Assembly (NCBI GenBank): GCA_913060695.1
Contig: CAJXUA010000019.1
Coordinates: 1-64,000, forward strand
DNA length: 64,000 nucleotides
DNA from: an uncultured Gammaproteobacteria bacterium
Lineage (GTDB): Bacteria > Pseudomonadota > Gammaproteobacteria > Pseudomonadales > Pseudohongiellaceae
Reading direction: 5' to 3'
Positions 8,119 through 20,832 of the stretch are shown piece after piece; position 1 is the first letter of the stretch; every line of letters starts with the position of its first letter. Position numbers and translations under genes: made by a program. The notes beneath the pieces were generated by a model. It ran no database searches, was not told where the DNA came from, and saw only the letters and a list, made by a program, of their open reading frames with translations.

Positions 8119-10548
8119 TTAGAAGGTTGTTTCGATCGATGGCATCTCGTCGACATTTTGAAGAGTGGCGGCCTCGCTTGGGGCGTTCTCCTGCATGAAC
8201 AGCTCGAACATGGTATTCGCTTGCCCTGGGCGAGCAATTTTGCCGGTGGTCTTATCGATTAGACGATCGACGATGCCATCTGGGCGTTCCAGCATCCTTT
8301 CCGGCTTATCCTTGAGCACTGCCGACATATAGTCGATCCAGATTGGCACTGGCACAGTAGCGCCTTGCTCGCTCTCGCCCATCGGTTCAGGCTGGTCGAA
8401 CCCAATAAATACACTCGTCGAAACGTCACGATTGAAGCCGGAGAACCACAGCTCTGCTGGACCATTGGTGGTGCCCGTCTTACCCATAAGATCCTTGCGG
8501 TTCATCTCGCGGTTGACGCGTCGACCGCTGCCCTCTTCGATTACAGAGCGCATCATGCTCGCCAATATGTAGGTAACGCGTGGGTCGACAATTTGCGGTG
8601 CTGGCATCTCGCCATAGGCAAGGTTTTCGCAGTCGCTACCGCAGGCGACCGCTTGCACCGGGAGCGGCACCAGTCCATCTACAGTCCTAATCTGCTTGAT
8701 GAGAGTGGGCTCTACTTTCTGCCCGCCATTTGCAATAGTCGCAAAAGCGGTGGCCATCTCTATAGGCTGTACGTCTTGGCTGCCAAGTGCGATGGTCAGG
8801 TCGTTAGGAGGGAAGTTCTCTGTCTTAAAGCCGAAGCGTTTCGCAAAGGGGAATACCTTCTCTGAGCCTAGTTGGTCGTAGAGACGAACCGCTGGAATAT
8901 TGCGCGAGGTCGCCAAGGCGTTGCGCAGTGTCACCGGACCTATGAAGTTGTTCTCGAAATTGCGTGGGCGATACTCGCCGCGCGCAAAGGGCGCGTCGTT
9001 GATAGTGGTGGCGGGAGTATAGCCATTCTCTAATGCGGTGCCATAGAGGAAGGGCTTGAAGCCCGAACCTGGCGGACGTGGCGAGGTGGCGCGGTTTACT
9101 TGGCTCACGTCGAAATCGTATCCGCCGGTCAAAGCGAGGATATCGCCGTTATGGGGCGAGACCGAGACGATGGCGCCCTGTAGCTCGGGCACCTGTCCAA
9201 GTGACCAGCGCTCTTCACCCTCGTTCTTAATTCGGATACGGTCGCCTACGGATACGATATCGCTGGCGCGCTGCGGTCTGGGCCAAGCGTTGCCTCTATC
9301 GACGAAGGGAGCCGCCCAGCTAAGGCCGTCCCAGCCGATGCTTACTATGGAACCATCACGCTGCAATGCCTTGATCTCACGTTCGCCCACCTCTGTAACG
9401 ACTGCGGGTACCTGGTTGCCATAAGTTGAGTAGGCCTCTAGCTCTTCGCGCCAATACATCAAAGGGTCTTGGTCATCGGGCACGTCGATATGCCCATCGA
9501 TACCGCGATAGCCGTGGCGTTTGTCGTAGAACTCTTCCAGCCCATTTGTCAGGGCTTTGGTGGCGGCGCGCTGGTTCTCGCTCAGAATCGAGGTGGTGAC
9601 CTCGAAGCCCTTGCGATAGATGTCTTCACCGTATTCGCGGTAGAGCTCCTGGCGCACCATCTCGGCGACATAGGGGGCACTTACTTCGATGCGGCGGCTG
9701 TGGCGACGGGCGTCATCGGGAGTGTTGATAGCGGTTTGATACTGCTCGCGGCTAATCATGTCTTGCTCGTACATCTTGGTGAGCACTACATTGCGACGAG
9801 TCTGCGCTCGTGCAGGGTCGGCGATAGGATTGCAGGGAGATGGGCAGGGCAGTACAGACACCAGCATAGCGAAGTGGTGTATCTCTAACTCATTGATTGG
9901 TTTGCCATAATAGGCGTATGCCGCGGCATTGATGCCGTCTGCACCGGAGCCGAAATAGATCAAGTTAAGGTAAAGAGTAATGATTTCTTCTTTGCTCAGT
10001 TCGCGCTGAATGCGCAGGGCAAAGGGAATCTCTTTGAGCTTGCGCGCATAAACACTGTCTTCATCGAAGGAGATGTTGTTGGCCAATTGCATCGTGATAG
10101 TGCTGCCGCCGCCGAGGTTAATGCCACGCACGAAACCGTAGAAACCGCGCATAAGGCCGCGGATATCCACCCCTGAGTGGGAATAGAAGCGGGGATCTTC
10201 ACTGGCAATAACCGCATTGATCATCATCGGCGGGATTGCTTCGAAAGGAATTGGGTCGCGGCGAATGCCGATCTCGTCGATCAGGCGATTATCTGCGGTG
10301 AGGATGCGCAGAGGGGTCTCTAGCTGCACGTAGCGATAGGATTCGGCCGAGGGCAGTTGTGGAGATAGGTAGAGAAACGCCGCAGCGGTGACCATAACCA
10401 TTCCGCTGGCGCAGAAGACTCCGAACCAGAACACGAATCTGAATAGTTTTTTAACGCCTTTATTCACAAATTTTTGCCACGCTTTGTTAATTAGCCCAAG
10501 CCGAAATGCTCGTAATAAGACCTTTTGCGAGGAGATTCTGTTTCGCAC
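8119..10548 (-). CDS. mrcA: Penicillin-binding protein 1A (glycosyltransferase and transpeptidase)
   Basis: An 809-residue class A PBP. It has a basic cytoplasmic N-terminus, one membrane anchor at about 37-61, and a GT51 glycosyltransferase domain with the catalytic EDPRFYSHSGVD motif. An OB-like insert precedes the transpeptidase domain, which has SxxK (SGFK), SxN (SRN) and KTG (KTGTT) motifs. It polymerises and crosslinks peptidoglycan in the periplasm. The chosen GTG at 10548 keeps the cytoplasmic tail. A TATAAT hexamer (minus strand, about 10580) with a weak -35 lies upstream. It sits next to pilM in divergent orientation, as in Pseudomonas. Confidence 0.95.
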   Translation of the reverse strand: MRNRISSQKVLLRAFRLGLINKAWQKFVNKGVKKLFRFVFWFGVFCASGMVMVTAAAFLYLSPQLPSAESYRYVQLETPLRILTADNRLIDEIGIRRDPIPFEAIPPMMINAVIASEDPRFYSHSGVDIRGLMRGFYGFVRGINLGGGSTITMQLANNISFDEDSVYARKLKEIPFALRIQRELSKEEIITLYLNLIYFGSGADGINAAAYAYYGKPINELEIHHFAMLVSVLPCPSPCNPIADPARAQTRRNVVLTKMYEQDMISREQYQTAINTPDDARRHSRRIEVSAPYVAEMVRQELYREYGEDIYRKGFEVTTSILSENQRAATKALTNGLEEFYDKRHGYRGIDGHIDVPDDQDPLMYWREELEAYSTYGNQVPAVVTEVGEREIKALQRDGSIVSIGWDGLSWAAPFVDRGNAWPRPQRASDIVSVGDRIRIKNEGEERWSLGQVPELQGAIVSVSPHNGDILALTGGYDFDVSQVNRATSPRPPGSGFKPFLYGTALENGYTPATTINDAPFARGEYRPRNFENNFIGPVTLRNALATSRNIPAVRLYDQLGSEKVFPFAKRFGFKTENFPPNDLTIALGSQDVQPIEMATAFATIANGGQKVEPTLIKQIRTVDGLVPLPVQAVACGSDCENLAYGEMPAPQIVDPRVTYILASMMRSVIEEGSGRRVNREMNRKDLMGKTGTTNGPAELWFSGFNRDVSTSVFIGFDQPEPMGESEQGATVPVPIWIDYMSAVLKDKPERMLERPDGIVDRLIDKTTGKIARPGQANTMFELFMQENAPSEAATLQNVDEMPSIETTF

Positions 10549-12113
<1,565 letters not shown>

Positions 12114-12114
<1 letters not shown>

Positions 12115-12686
12115 TGGCGCGTATTAATCTTCTGCCCTGGCGCGAACAACTTCGTGAAGAGCGCAAACGCGAATTCTTCGTTCTCCTACTCGGCGTTGTG
12201 ATCATCGCTGCAGGCATAGTCTTTTTAGTGGATCGAAATTTTCGTGGTGATATTCGTTACCAGCAAGCTCGCAACGATTTCGTGCGCCGTGAAGTCCTCG
12301 TGCTCGATGCCCGTATTGCAGAGATCAATGAATTAAAAGAACAGAAAGAGCAGATCAGCTCGCGCATGGAAGTGATTCAAGATTTGCAGGGCTCACGCCC
12401 GGTTATCGTGCGTATTTTCGACGAGTTGGTTAAGGCTTTGCCTGCCGGAGTGTATTTCAATAATCTTGAGCGCACCGGCGAGCGTTTGGAGATCGAGGGT
12501 ATCGCAGAGTCCAATAACAAAGTCTCTGAATTGATGCGGCGTATCGATGATTCGGAATGGTTCGTGAACCCAAGTTTGCAACAGATATCGGCAGCTAGTG
12601 CGGACGCCAATTCCGACCAGCGCGCGGCTAACGCCTTCTCTTTAACTCTATTCTTACAAGAACCAATACGCGGGGAGGATGAGTGA
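12114..12686 (+). CDS. pilN: PilN, type IV pilus assembly protein
   Basis: A 190-residue bitopic protein. The conserved N-terminal INLLPWREQLREERKR binds PilM. One transmembrane helix (about 22-42) is followed by a periplasmic coiled coil and a ferredoxin-like domain that pairs with PilO. Translation is coupled to pilM through TGATG. It is part of the inner-membrane alignment complex of the pilus machine. Confidence 0.95.
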
Positions 12687-12687
12687 C

Positions 12688-13320
12688 ATGGCGCTATCTG
12701 ACCTGAAGAAAGAACTACAGAGTTTCGACTGGAATAATCTTAGCGATATAGAGTCAATCGGCATCTGGCCGGGCGTGGTGAAGATTATCATTGCCGTGAC
12801 ACTGTTCGTGCTATGTCTCGCCGCGGGCTTCTGGTTCGATATCCGCAATCTGCAGGCTGAGCTGTCGCGGTGGGAAGCCGAGGAGTCGACGCTGCGCGTG
12901 GAATTCGAACAGAAGGCCGTGATGGCATCGAATCTCGAAGAGTACAAAGAGCAGACCGTGGCGATGGAGGAGGCATTCTCCGAACTGCTGCGACAGTTAC
13001 CGAGCCAGACAGAGGTGCCGGACTTGGTCGACGATATTACCGAAACGGGTTTAGGAAGCAGCCTTACGTTCTCACGCATCGAGCTCGACTCGGAGGTGGC
13101 GCAGGAGTTTTACATTGAGCAGCCGATTCAGGTAGAAGTGCTGGGTAATTATCACGACTTCGGAACCTTCGTTAGTGGCGTCGCTAGCTTGCCTCGCATC
13201 GTGACCTTGCACGACTTCTCAATTATTCCAGTGAACAATCGCAACGCGCTGCAGATGACGATTACCGCGAGAACCTATCGCTACCGCACGGAGGGTGAGC
13301 TCAATGCCGCTACTCCATAA
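12688..13320 (+). CDS. pilO: PilO, type IV pilus assembly protein
   Basis: A 210-residue bitopic protein with a cytoplasmic tail, one membrane helix (VKIIIAVTLFVLCLAAGFWF), a coiled coil and a C-terminal ferredoxin-like domain. It is the PilN partner in the alignment complex. The start was set at the ATG at 12688, because GGGGAGG (12672-12678) lies 9 bases before it but directly abuts the alternative ATG at 12679. Confidence 0.94.
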   Translation: MALSDLKKELQSFDWNNLSDIESIGIWPGVVKIIIAVTLFVLCLAAGFWFDIRNLQAELSRWEAEESTLRVEFEQKAVMASNLEEYKEQTVAMEEAFSELLRQLPSQTEVPDLVDDITETGLGSSLTFSRIELDSEVAQEFYIEQPIQVEVLGNYHDFGTFVSGVASLPRIVTLHDFSIIPVNNRNALQMTITARTYRYRTEGELNAATP

Positions 13321-13831
13321 AACTTGCTCACTCGTATCGCTATGTGTGCTGCTTTCGGCCTGTGGCGGTAATGCCAGTATGGACGACTTGCAGCAGTATA
13401 TCGTTGAGGTGTCTCTGCGCCCCGGTGGCCCTGTAGAGCCAATGCCGCAGTTCCTCCCTTACGAGGCGTTCACTTATAGCGCCGCGTCGTTGCGTAGCCC
13501 ATTCGATGTGCCCATCATGGCGGGCACTTCTGCGGCTCAAGAGCCTACTAACGAGGTGAAGCCGGATTTCGATCGCACGCCCGAGGCCCTGGAGTCTTTC
13601 GCGCTCAGCAATTTAACTATGGTTGGGATGATCACCCGCGGCAACGCAACAATCGCGTTGATTCAGGATGAGAACGGTATGATCCACCGCGTTGGTCGCG
13701 GCAGTTATTTGGGGCGCAACCACGGGCGCGTCATGAGCGTGGCCCCAAACGAAATAGAGTTGACCGAAATCGTACCCTCGGGTGACGGCGCGTGGGTAGA
13801 GCGTCCGCGCACGCTGGCAATGCAAAGATAA
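13304..13831 (+). CDS. pilP: PilP, type IV pilus lipoprotein
   Basis: A 175-residue lipoprotein. The signal peptide ends in the lipobox LLSACG, and the C-terminal beta-domain (LTMVGMITRGNATIALIQDENG...RVGRGSYLGRNHG) is typical of PilP, which bridges PilNO and the PilQ secretin. The ATG at 13304 is preferred over the GTG at 13295 because GAGGGTGAG lies just before it. The gene overlaps the end of pilO by 17 bases. Confidence 0.93.
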   Translation: MPLLHKTCSLVSLCVLLSACGGNASMDDLQQYIVEVSLRPGGPVEPMPQFLPYEAFTYSAASLRSPFDVPIMAGTSAAQEPTNEVKPDFDRTPEALESFALSNLTMVGMITRGNATIALIQDENGMIHRVGRGSYLGRNHGRVMSVAPNEIELTEIVPSGDGAWVERPRTLAMQR

Positions 13832-13917
13832 ATAGTCAACGGGTCGGCAGTGTGGCGACACGATCTATGAATAAGTTTTTCAGCAGCAGGTACACCGCTG
13901 CCAATACAGGTGAAACA

Positions 13918-16233
13918 ATGATGTCTATAGCTTTGATGACTTCGAGGGCCAGATTAATTGCCCCGCGCGCACTCTGGAGATGCTGTCTTTCGCTTCTGCT
14001 GGTGATGTTCGCTGCGCAATCTGCATCCGCACAAGAAGCTGTTAATCTCAACAGCATTGGTTTCGCGAATATGCCCGGCGACAGTATCGAGATCCGGCTG
14101 GAATTCGATAGCCGCCCACCAGAGCCGACTGGCTTTACGCAAGACGATCCGGCGCGCATCTCCATCGACCTTAGCAATGTGCAGAGTAGCTTGGCCGAGC
14201 GTCGCTTCGACATCGACTCGAACAATGCCCAGAGCGTAATGGTGCTAGAGACTAATGATCGTACGCGTCTCGTTTTCAATCTCACCAGCCCTGCGGATTA
14301 TCAGACCCGCATAGAGGGCAATACTCTAATAGTTCACTTGGGCAGCGACACGCGAGTGGCGAGCACTGCCGCAGTCGCCGCTACTCCTGCAGCGCAAGCT
14401 GCTAGCGCTCAGGGCCCTGCCTTGGTTGACGTCACCTTCCGTCGCGGTAGCGCGCCTAACGAGGGGCAGATTGTGATTAGCCTCAGTGACGATCGCGTGC
14501 TCGGTAATGTGGAGCAGATCGGTAGCCGTGTTTATTTAGAGTTTACTGGGGCGGATGTACCTGAACGCTTGAATCGCCGCTTCGACGTCACCGACTTTTC
14601 AACACCAGTGAACACGGTAGACGTGTATCCCCAGCGCGGCAATGCCACCGTGGCGATCGATCTCAATGGTGAGTATGAGTACGTCGCCTATCAGCAAGGT
14701 CGTCAATACACCATTAGCGTTACCCCGCCTGGTGCGGCATCCGCGAGTGCCGATCCGGCTTCGGCCTTCTCCGGTAACTTAGTGTCGTTGAGTTTTCAGA
14801 ATATCGATGTGCGCTCTGTGTTGCAGCTACTCGCCGATGAGAATAATTTCAACCTCGTCGCCAGCGACGCCATCTCTGGCAACATCACACTGCAGCTACA
14901 AGATGTGCCTTGGGATCAGGCTTTGAACTTAGTATTGCAGTCGCGCAATCTCGATAAGCGCTTGGTGGGCAATGTGTTGTATGTGGCTCCTGCGGACGAG
15001 ATCGCCGCACAGGAACAGCAGGCACTAGATGCCAGTCGACAGGCGCAAGCCTTGGCGCCTCTGCACACCGAATACGTGCAAGTGAACTATGCCGATGCCG
15101 CCAATATCCTATTGTTGTTGACCGGCTCCTCAACCGGCAATGCGACAGCGGGTGCCGCAGCAGATGCGCCGCCGCCGACGGGCGTAGCGCCCGAGAATGG
15201 CAGCAGCGGTGTGCTCTCAAGCCGCGGCACCGCCACGGTAGATTCGCGCACTAACATCATCATCATTCGCGATGTCGCCGAAAAATTAGAGGAAGTGCGT
15301 GAGCTACTAAGCAAGCTCGATGTGCCAGTGCGTCAAGTTCTTATCGAGGCGCGCATTGTCAATGTCTCTACTGACTTCGGTCGTGACCTCGGCATACGTT
15401 GGGGAGGGGCGGGCAGGACCGATTCCTCCGATGGCTTCCGCTACGGTGGCAGCCTAGCCTCAACCGGACAGCAGCAAAATAACCGAGTTGCAGAGAACGC
15501 GGCAATGCGTGAGGCGATAGTGGCAGGAGAGACTGCCCGTGTTCAGGCGCTGCAAGACGGCACCGATCCGAGTTTAATCGGCGCTCTCGTGGCGCAGGCA
15601 ATCAACTCGGTGGCGATCCCGGTTGGTTCGGTCTCCTTCCCCGATGCGCTGGCAGTGGATTTGGGTGTTGAAAGCGAGAATGCCTCCTCCTTCGCTGTTG
15701 GCTTTACAAGCAATAGCGGTTTGATTGAATTGGAGTTGTCTGCACTTGAGAGCAGCGGCAATGGCGAGGTCATCGCACGGCCGAAAGTAACGACACAAGA
15801 TAAGGTGACGGCGACTATTCGGTCTGGAGTACGCATTCCCTATCAGGCGCAAGCCGGTGGCACAGCTGGGGGCTCTACAACGGAGTTCGTCGACGCAGTG
15901 CTATCGCTAGAGGTGACGCCACAGATTACGCCCGATGGCCGTATCATTATGCAACTCGAGATCCATCAGGACTCCGTTGCCGCGGGCACTGGCAATGTGC
16001 CTGCCATCAATACCAATGCCATCGATACCAGCGTTCTGGTGGAGAATGGCGACACTATCGTCTTGGGTGGGGTGTTTCGTGAGGAGACTACTACTACCGA
16101 GACTAAAACTCCGCTGCTTGGCGATATCCCTTATCTCGGCAGACTCTTCAAGCGCACCAACAACGCGAATCGTAGAACGGAGCTTCTGATTTTCATCACG
16201 CCAAGGATTGTCGCGGAGATCAATACGCGATAA
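13918..16233 (+). CDS. pilQ: PilQ, type IV pilus outer-membrane secretin
   Basis: About 771 residues. A signal peptide is followed by two AMIN domains (peptidoglycan binding), an STN/N0 domain (LVSLSFQNIDVRSVLQLLAD), an N1 domain and the secretin core, ending GDIPYLGRLFKRTNNANRR...LLIFITPRIV. It forms the gated outer-membrane pore for the pilus. The frame is open upstream to 13792. The start at 13918 is chosen because AGGTG (13908-13912) precedes it and the signal peptide follows directly; the ATG at 13867 is an alternative. Confidence 0.93.
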   Translation: MMSIALMTSRARLIAPRALWRCCLSLLLVMFAAQSASAQEAVNLNSIGFANMPGDSIEIRLEFDSRPPEPTGFTQDDPARISIDLSNVQSSLAERRFDIDSNNAQSVMVLETNDRTRLVFNLTSPADYQTRIEGNTLIVHLGSDTRVASTAAVAATPAAQAASAQGPALVDVTFRRGSAPNEGQIVISLSDDRVLGNVEQIGSRVYLEFTGADVPERLNRRFDVTDFSTPVNTVDVYPQRGNATVAIDLNGEYEYVAYQQGRQYTISVTPPGAASASADPASAFSGNLVSLSFQNIDVRSVLQLLADENNFNLVASDAISGNITLQLQDVPWDQALNLVLQSRNLDKRLVGNVLYVAPADEIAAQEQQALDASRQAQALAPLHTEYVQVNYADAANILLLLTGSSTGNATAGAAADAPPPTGVAPENGSSGVLSSRGTATVDSRTNIIIIRDVAEKLEEVRELLSKLDVPVRQVLIEARIVNVSTDFGRDLGIRWGGAGRTDSSDGFRYGGSLASTGQQQNNRVAENAAMREAIVAGETARVQALQDGTDPSLIGALVAQAINSVAIPVGSVSFPDALAVDLGVESENASSFAVGFTSNSGLIELELSALESSGNGEVIARPKVTTQDKVTATIRSGVRIPYQAQAGGTAGGSTTEFVDAVLSLEVTPQITPDGRIIMQLEIHQDSVAAGTGNVPAINTNAIDTSVLVENGDTIVLGGVFREETTTTETKTPLLGDIPYLGRLFKRTNNANRRTELLIFITPRIVAEINTR

Positions 16234-16356
16234 TCCCGGTCTCTCGCCGAACGACAGTGATTTTGCAGGCCCGGCAAGGGTACAATGTCGATCTTTTTAT
16301 TAGCGACAGGGTAGCCGGCGTGCGCCGCACCGAGTGTTGCGGAGAGTCAAAGCTTC

Positions 16357-16929
16357 ATGAGCGAGCCAGTGAATGTATACCTTATAGGGCCAATGGGTGT
16401 CGGAAAGAGCACCATCGGTCGGCTTTTGGCGAGCCAACTCGATCTGCCCTTCTTCGACTCGGACCGTGAAATTGAGTTCGTCACCGGTGCCGATATTCCC
16501 TGGATCTTCGATGTAGAGGGTGAGAAGGGCTTTCGCACTCGCGAGGCGCGCATGATCGATACTCTAACGCAGCGCAAAGGCATCATCCTAGCGACTGGCG
16601 GTGGGGCAATACTCGATGCTAATAGCCGACACTTCCTGCACTCCCGCGGCACCGTGGTGTACCTGCGGGCTTCCGTAGCGCAGCAGTTGGAGCGTACTGG
16701 CAAAGACAAGAATCGGCCCCTCCTGCAGACTGAGAATCCTCTCGCGAAGATCAAAGAACTCATCAAAATACGCGAACCTCTCTATAACGAAACCGCCCAC
16801 TTGATCATCGATACCAGTCGCAAAAGCCCGCGCTCCGTGAGTATGGACATCACGCGCAAGCTGCAGGCCTTGTGGGAAAGCCAGGCACAAGGGGCAGCCG
16901 ACGAGGACTCCTCTTCGGGCTCTAACTAA
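16357..16929 (+). CDS. aroK: Shikimate kinase
   Basis: A 190-residue P-loop kinase. It has Walker [10 protein letters not shown], shikimate-binding residues FDSDREIE and FRTREARM, and the GGGAIL motif, plus RPLL in the lid region. It phosphorylates shikimate at O3 in aromatic amino-acid synthesis. It lies downstream of pilQ and upstream of aroB, the usual arrangement. The C-terminal Ala/Glu/Ser-rich tail is longer than in E. coli AroK. Confidence 0.95.
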   Translation: MSEPVNVYLIGPMGVGKSTIGRLLASQLDLPFFDSDREIEFVTGADIPWIFDVEGEKGFRTREARMIDTLTQRKGIILATGGGAILDANSRHFLHSRGTVVYLRASVAQQLERTGKDKNRPLLQTENPLAKIKELIKIREPLYNETAHLIIDTSRKSPRSVSMDITRKLQALWESQAQGAADEDSSSGSN

Positions 16930-16969
16930 ACTTAATGAGTATGTATACGCAGTAGACGGGCTAACAAAT

Positions 16970-18061
16970 ATGATCACATTGGAATTGGATCTCGGGGAGC
17001 GTTCCTACCCCATCTTCATCGGCTCTGGTCTGCTCGGGCAGGCTAACTTGTTGCGCCCCTATATTAAAGGCAAGCGGGTCTTGATAGTGAGCAATGAAGT
17101 GGTCGCTCCGCTTTATCTATCCAAAGTGCAGGACGCATTGGGCGACCTGCAATGCGACGTGATCGTGTTGCCCGACGGTGAGCATACGAAGACCCTGCAG
17201 ACTCTGTCATTGATCTACGACAAGCTTCTCGAGGGTCGCCATGAGCGCAGTAGCACTCTGATCGCCCTAGGCGGCGGAGTGGTCGGCGACATCACAGGTT
17301 TCGCTGCCGCCACCTATCAGCGTGGCGTTAATTTCATCCAGATACCCACCACCTTGTTATCACAAGTGGATTCCTCGGTCGGCGGCAAGACAGGCGTAAA
17401 TCATCCATTAGGCAAGAATATGATTGGGGCGTTTTACCAGCCGCAATGCGTCTTAGCGGACACGGATGTCTTGGCGAGCTTGCCGCCTCGTGAGCTGCGC
17501 GCCGGCATCGCGGAAGTCATCAAATACGGGCTTATCGATAACCTTCCCTTCCTGCAATGGTTAGAAAACAATATTGAAGCCTTGTTAGCGGGCGATAAAG
17601 ATTTGCTCGCCGAGGCGGTCAGAGTAAGCTGTGCAGATAAAGCGCGCATTGTCGCGGCAGATGAGAAGGAGGGTGGCGTGCGCGCTTTGCTCAATCTCGG
17701 CCACACCTTCGGCCACGCTATCGAGAATGGCATGGGTTATGGTGTGTGGCTGCACGGCGAAGCCGTTGCGATAGGCATGGTGATGGCGGCGGACCTTTCA
17801 GCTCGTCTCGGTTACATCACTTGGGCTGAGGCTGCGAGGGCTAAGGCACTCATCGAGCGCGCCGGGCTACCAGTCGTGCCGCCAGCGCAGATGAGCGCGC
17901 AGGATTTTCTAGAATTGATGGCCTTTGATAAAAAGGTCCAGGGTGGCAAGATTCGCTTCATCCTGATGAAGGGTCTTGGTACGAGCGTGATCGAAAGTAA
18001 TATAGAGGCTAGTTTGCTGGAGCAAACATTGGAGGCGAAAGAACAGCTGTGTCAAAACTGA
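16970..18061 (+). CDS. aroB: 3-Dehydroquinate synthase
   Basis: A 363-residue NAD-dependent enzyme of normal length. It has the [21 protein letters not shown] dinucleotide region, the [19 protein letters not shown] active-site block, and metal ligands in [11 protein letters not shown] and [11 protein letters not shown]. It cyclises DAHP to 3-dehydroquinate, step two of the shikimate pathway. Its end overlaps the damX start by 13 bases. Confidence 0.97.
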   Translation: MITLELDLGERSYPIFIGSGLLGQANLLRPYIKGKRVLIVSNEVVAPLYLSKVQDALGDLQCDVIVLPDGEHTKTLQTLSLIYDKLLEGRHERSSTLIALGGGVVGDITGFAAATYQRGVNFIQIPTTLLSQVDSSVGGKTGVNHPLGKNMIGAFYQPQCVLADTDVLASLPPRELRAGIAEVIKYGLIDNLPFLQWLENNIEALLAGDKDLLAEAVRVSCADKARIVAADEKEGGVRALLNLGHTFGHAIENGMGYGVWLHGEAVAIGMVMAADLSARLGYITWAEAARAKALIERAGLPVVPPAQMSAQDFLELMAFDKKVQGGKIRFILMKGLGTSVIESNIEASLLEQTLEAKEQLCQN

Positions 18062-19605
18062 GTGAGAAATTAGCGGAGCTTGGTCTTTCGGCGAATCCCT
18101 TTGCAGCGGATACGCCATTGGAAAGTCTTTTCCCGGGTGCCATGCGTCGCGCCAGCCTCGATCAGTTGCAGCTATTGTCTCGCGAGAGCAGCGATATCAT
18201 CGCGCTAATAGGTCCCGATGGTTCAGGCAAGACAACGCTCGCAGACTTCTATACCCGCCATGCGGAGCGTGACCAAGTGGTAGCCCGAGCACGCGCTAGT
18301 ATGCTCACCAGCCCCTCTCAACTCCTGCAAGAAATGTTCAAAGCTTTCGTGCTCGACTTCCCTCCTCAGGCGAGTATTGCCCAGCTCAAGCAAGTCTTGG
18401 CGCTGTATTTTCAAGCAGCGCAGAATCAGTCCCGTACAGTCGTGCTGATCGTAGACGACGCCCATGAGCTTGGGGACGATGCATTCAATCTGCTGACCAA
18501 ATTAGCGTTGGCGGATAACGCGGGCGGCACCTTTCATCTGATCTTAGTCGGGCAGAGTTCATTGATCGACATGCTCGACTACACATGCCCGCAGAAAGAG
18601 GGGCAGAATCAGTTCACCTCCATCCGCTTGCCCGAGTTCAATCTGGACGAGACCCGTAACTACATCCGTTACCGGCTCAACGCGGTAGGCTTTAACGACG
18701 CTGATCCGGGGCGCACTTTACCGTTTAGCAATCGTCAGATAGAGAAGATCCATAAACTATCCTCCGGCACTCCTGCCGCGATCAATCAGGTCGCGGGGGA
18801 TTTATTGTTCTCAGGCGGCCAAGGCCTTGCCTGGCTGGCGCCACTGCTGCAGATAAAGCTGCCTCGCAATTATGCCTACGCGGCGGGTGGGCTAGTGTTC
18901 ATCTTGTTGGTCGCATTTTTAGTAGGCGGGGGTGAAGAGCCGGAGCAGAGCGCGCAGCGACAGATATCATTACCAGTGCCTCAGCCACAAGCGGTCGCCG
19001 TTGAACCGTCTGCGCAAGTGCCAGTTGCGGAAATTGAAGAGGAATTGCCATCGCCATTCGCAGAGCTCGTGACAGATCCCGAGCCGGAGCCTGTGGCGGC
19101 TAATAATGTTCCCGTCACTAATACTGCGCAGTCGACTACTGCCAGTAGCGCTGTATCTGCTCCAGTGGTGACCCCACCACCAGCACCGGTGGTGAGCAGC
19201 CAGCCGAGAGCTCTTGCTGAAACGTCCGCTTCTGCTCCAGCCAGTCAGCCTGCTCCCGCAGCACCTACACGCACTGCGCCGACTGCCGCACCGGCCGCGA
19301 ATTCCCTTAGTGCTCAGCGCGAGCGCATTATGAGCTTTCCGGCCTCCGAATTTACCGTACAACTACTTGGAGCCTCGTCGCGCAGCAACGTCGAGGCCTT
19401 TGTACAGCGCAATAGCGCTAGCCCGCTATACTGGTTCGAATCGCAGAATCAGGGGCGTCCTTGGTATGTGGTGATACACGGCAACTATTCGAGCCGTGCC
19501 GCCGCGACGAGCGCTGCCTCCAGTTTGAGTGGAGAGCTCGGCCGTCTTCAGCCTTGGGTGCGCAGTATTGGGGCCGTGCAAAACGACATCCGGCCTAGCA
19601 ATTAA
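18049..19605 (+). CDS. damX: DamX-like cell-division protein (AAA ATPase and SPOR domains)
   Basis: A 518-residue protein. The N-terminal ExeA/GspA-type ATPase domain has Walker [10 protein letters not shown] near residue 52 and Walker [12 protein letters not shown] near 130. One membrane helix is at about 281-299, followed by a long Pro/Ala/Ser/Val periplasmic linker and a C-terminal SPOR domain (about 440-515). DamX localises to the septum through SPOR. Position after aroKB is the classical damX locus. It begins with GTG overlapping aroB. Confidence 0.9.
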   Translation: MSKLSEKLAELGLSANPFAADTPLESLFPGAMRRASLDQLQLLSRESSDIIALIGPDGSGKTTLADFYTRHAERDQVVARARASMLTSPSQLLQEMFKAFVLDFPPQASIAQLKQVLALYFQAAQNQSRTVVLIVDDAHELGDDAFNLLTKLALADNAGGTFHLILVGQSSLIDMLDYTCPQKEGQNQFTSIRLPEFNLDETRNYIRYRLNAVGFNDADPGRTLPFSNRQIEKIHKLSSGTPAAINQVAGDLLFSGGQGLAWLAPLLQIKLPRNYAYAAGGLVFILLVAFLVGGGEEPEQSAQRQISLPVPQPQAVAVEPSAQVPVAEIEEELPSPFAELVTDPEPEPVAANNVPVTNTAQSTTASSAVSAPVVTPPPAPVVSSQPRALAETSASAPASQPAPAAPTRTAPTAAPAANSLSAQRERIMSFPASEFTVQLLGASSRSNVEAFVQRNSASPLYWFESQNQGRPWYVVIHGNYSSRAAATSAASSLSGELGRLQPWVRSIGAVQNDIRPSN

Positions 19606-19764
19606 TGAGGGCGGTATTTGTTCTGCCCTTTCGCGCTGTGTAGAATGTCCCGCCGTTTGATCCGCTGTCGCCATTCAAGTCGTATGCCCTAGCAGTGTGA
19701 AGAGCATCTGGTGCGACCAGTATTTACAACCGAATCCATAGCAGTACAGCATGAGGAGTTTGCA

Positions 19765-20832
19765 TTGACAGCTTTGAAGAATGACAGATTTTTGCGCGCC
19801 CTAGCCGGCGAACCCGTCGACATGACGCCAGTATGGATGATGCGACAGGCGGGGCGTTACTTGCCCGAGTACCGCGCTACGCGCAAATTGGCTGGTGACT
19901 TCATGAGTCTTTGCCGCAACGCGGAGCTGGCCTGCGAGGTTACGATGCAGCCTTTGCGCCGCTATGCGATGGATGCCGCAATCCTATTCTCCGATATTCT
20001 GACTATTCCCGATGCAATGGGACAGGGCCTGTATTTCACCGAGGGCGAAGGACCACGTTTTCGCAAAGTAGTGCGCAGCGCGCAAGACGTCGAACAATTG
20101 CCTGAACTCGATACGGCCAAGGACCTGAGCTATGTCACCGACGCTGTCTCCGTAATTCGACGCGAACTTAACGGCTCCGTGCCGCTGATCGGTTTCTCTG
20201 GCAGCCCCTGGACTCTGGCGACCTATATGATCGAGGGCAGTGGCAGTAAAGACTTCCGCAACGCCAAGGCCTTTATGTTTAACGAGCCAGAGGCTATGCA
20301 TCAGTTGCTAGACAAGCTCGCGCGAGCGGTCACGAACTACCTCAATGCGCAGATCGCCGCCGGTGCACAGGCCGTGCAGATCTTCGATACATGGGGTGGT
20401 GTGTTGTCCACCTCTGCATATCGCGAATTCTCATTGGCCTATATGCAGAAGATTGTGGCTGGGCTGACCAAGGAATCCGAGGGTCGCAAGGTGCCGGTAA
20501 TTCTTTTTACCAAGAATGGTGGGCTGTGGCTCGAGGAAATCGCCGCTAGTGGCTGCGACTGTGTCGGCCTAGATTGGACTATCGAGATCGGGCGTGCCCG
20601 CGCTCTTATTGGGGCCAAGACATCCCTGCAGGGCAATATGGATCCCACGATTCTGTACTCCACGCCGAAGAGCATTCGGGCGGAAGTGGCGCGTATCCTG
20701 AAGGACTACGGTCCCGGCGCAGGCCATGTCTTCAACCTAGGGCACGGCATCACTCCCGATGTAGACCCCGCCAATGTCGCCGTATTCGTTGAGTCGGTAC
20801 ATGAGCTCTCCCAGCAATATCATCAGGGCTAA
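19765..20832 (+). CDS. hemE: Uroporphyrinogen decarboxylase
   Basis: 355 residues from a TTG start at 19765, preceded by GAGGAG (19753-19758). This gives the exact family N-terminus ([21 protein letters not shown]), whereas the open frame from 19711 adds 18 atypical residues. [14 protein letters not shown] and [16 protein letters not shown] are the substrate-pocket signatures. It converts uroporphyrinogen III to coproporphyrinogen III in haem synthesis. Its end overlaps folK. Confidence 0.96.
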   Translation: MTALKNDRFLRALAGEPVDMTPVWMMRQAGRYLPEYRATRKLAGDFMSLCRNAELACEVTMQPLRRYAMDAAILFSDILTIPDAMGQGLYFTEGEGPRFRKVVRSAQDVEQLPELDTAKDLSYVTDAVSVIRRELNGSVPLIGFSGSPWTLATYMIEGSGSKDFRNAKAFMFNEPEAMHQLLDKLARAVTNYLNAQIAAGAQAVQIFDTWGGVLSTSAYREFSLAYMQKIVAGLTKESEGRKVPVILFTKNGGLWLEEIAASGCDCVGLDWTIEIGRARALIGAKTSLQGNMDPTILYSTPKSIRAEVARILKDYGPGAGHVFNLGHGITPDVDPANVAVFVESVHELSQQYHQG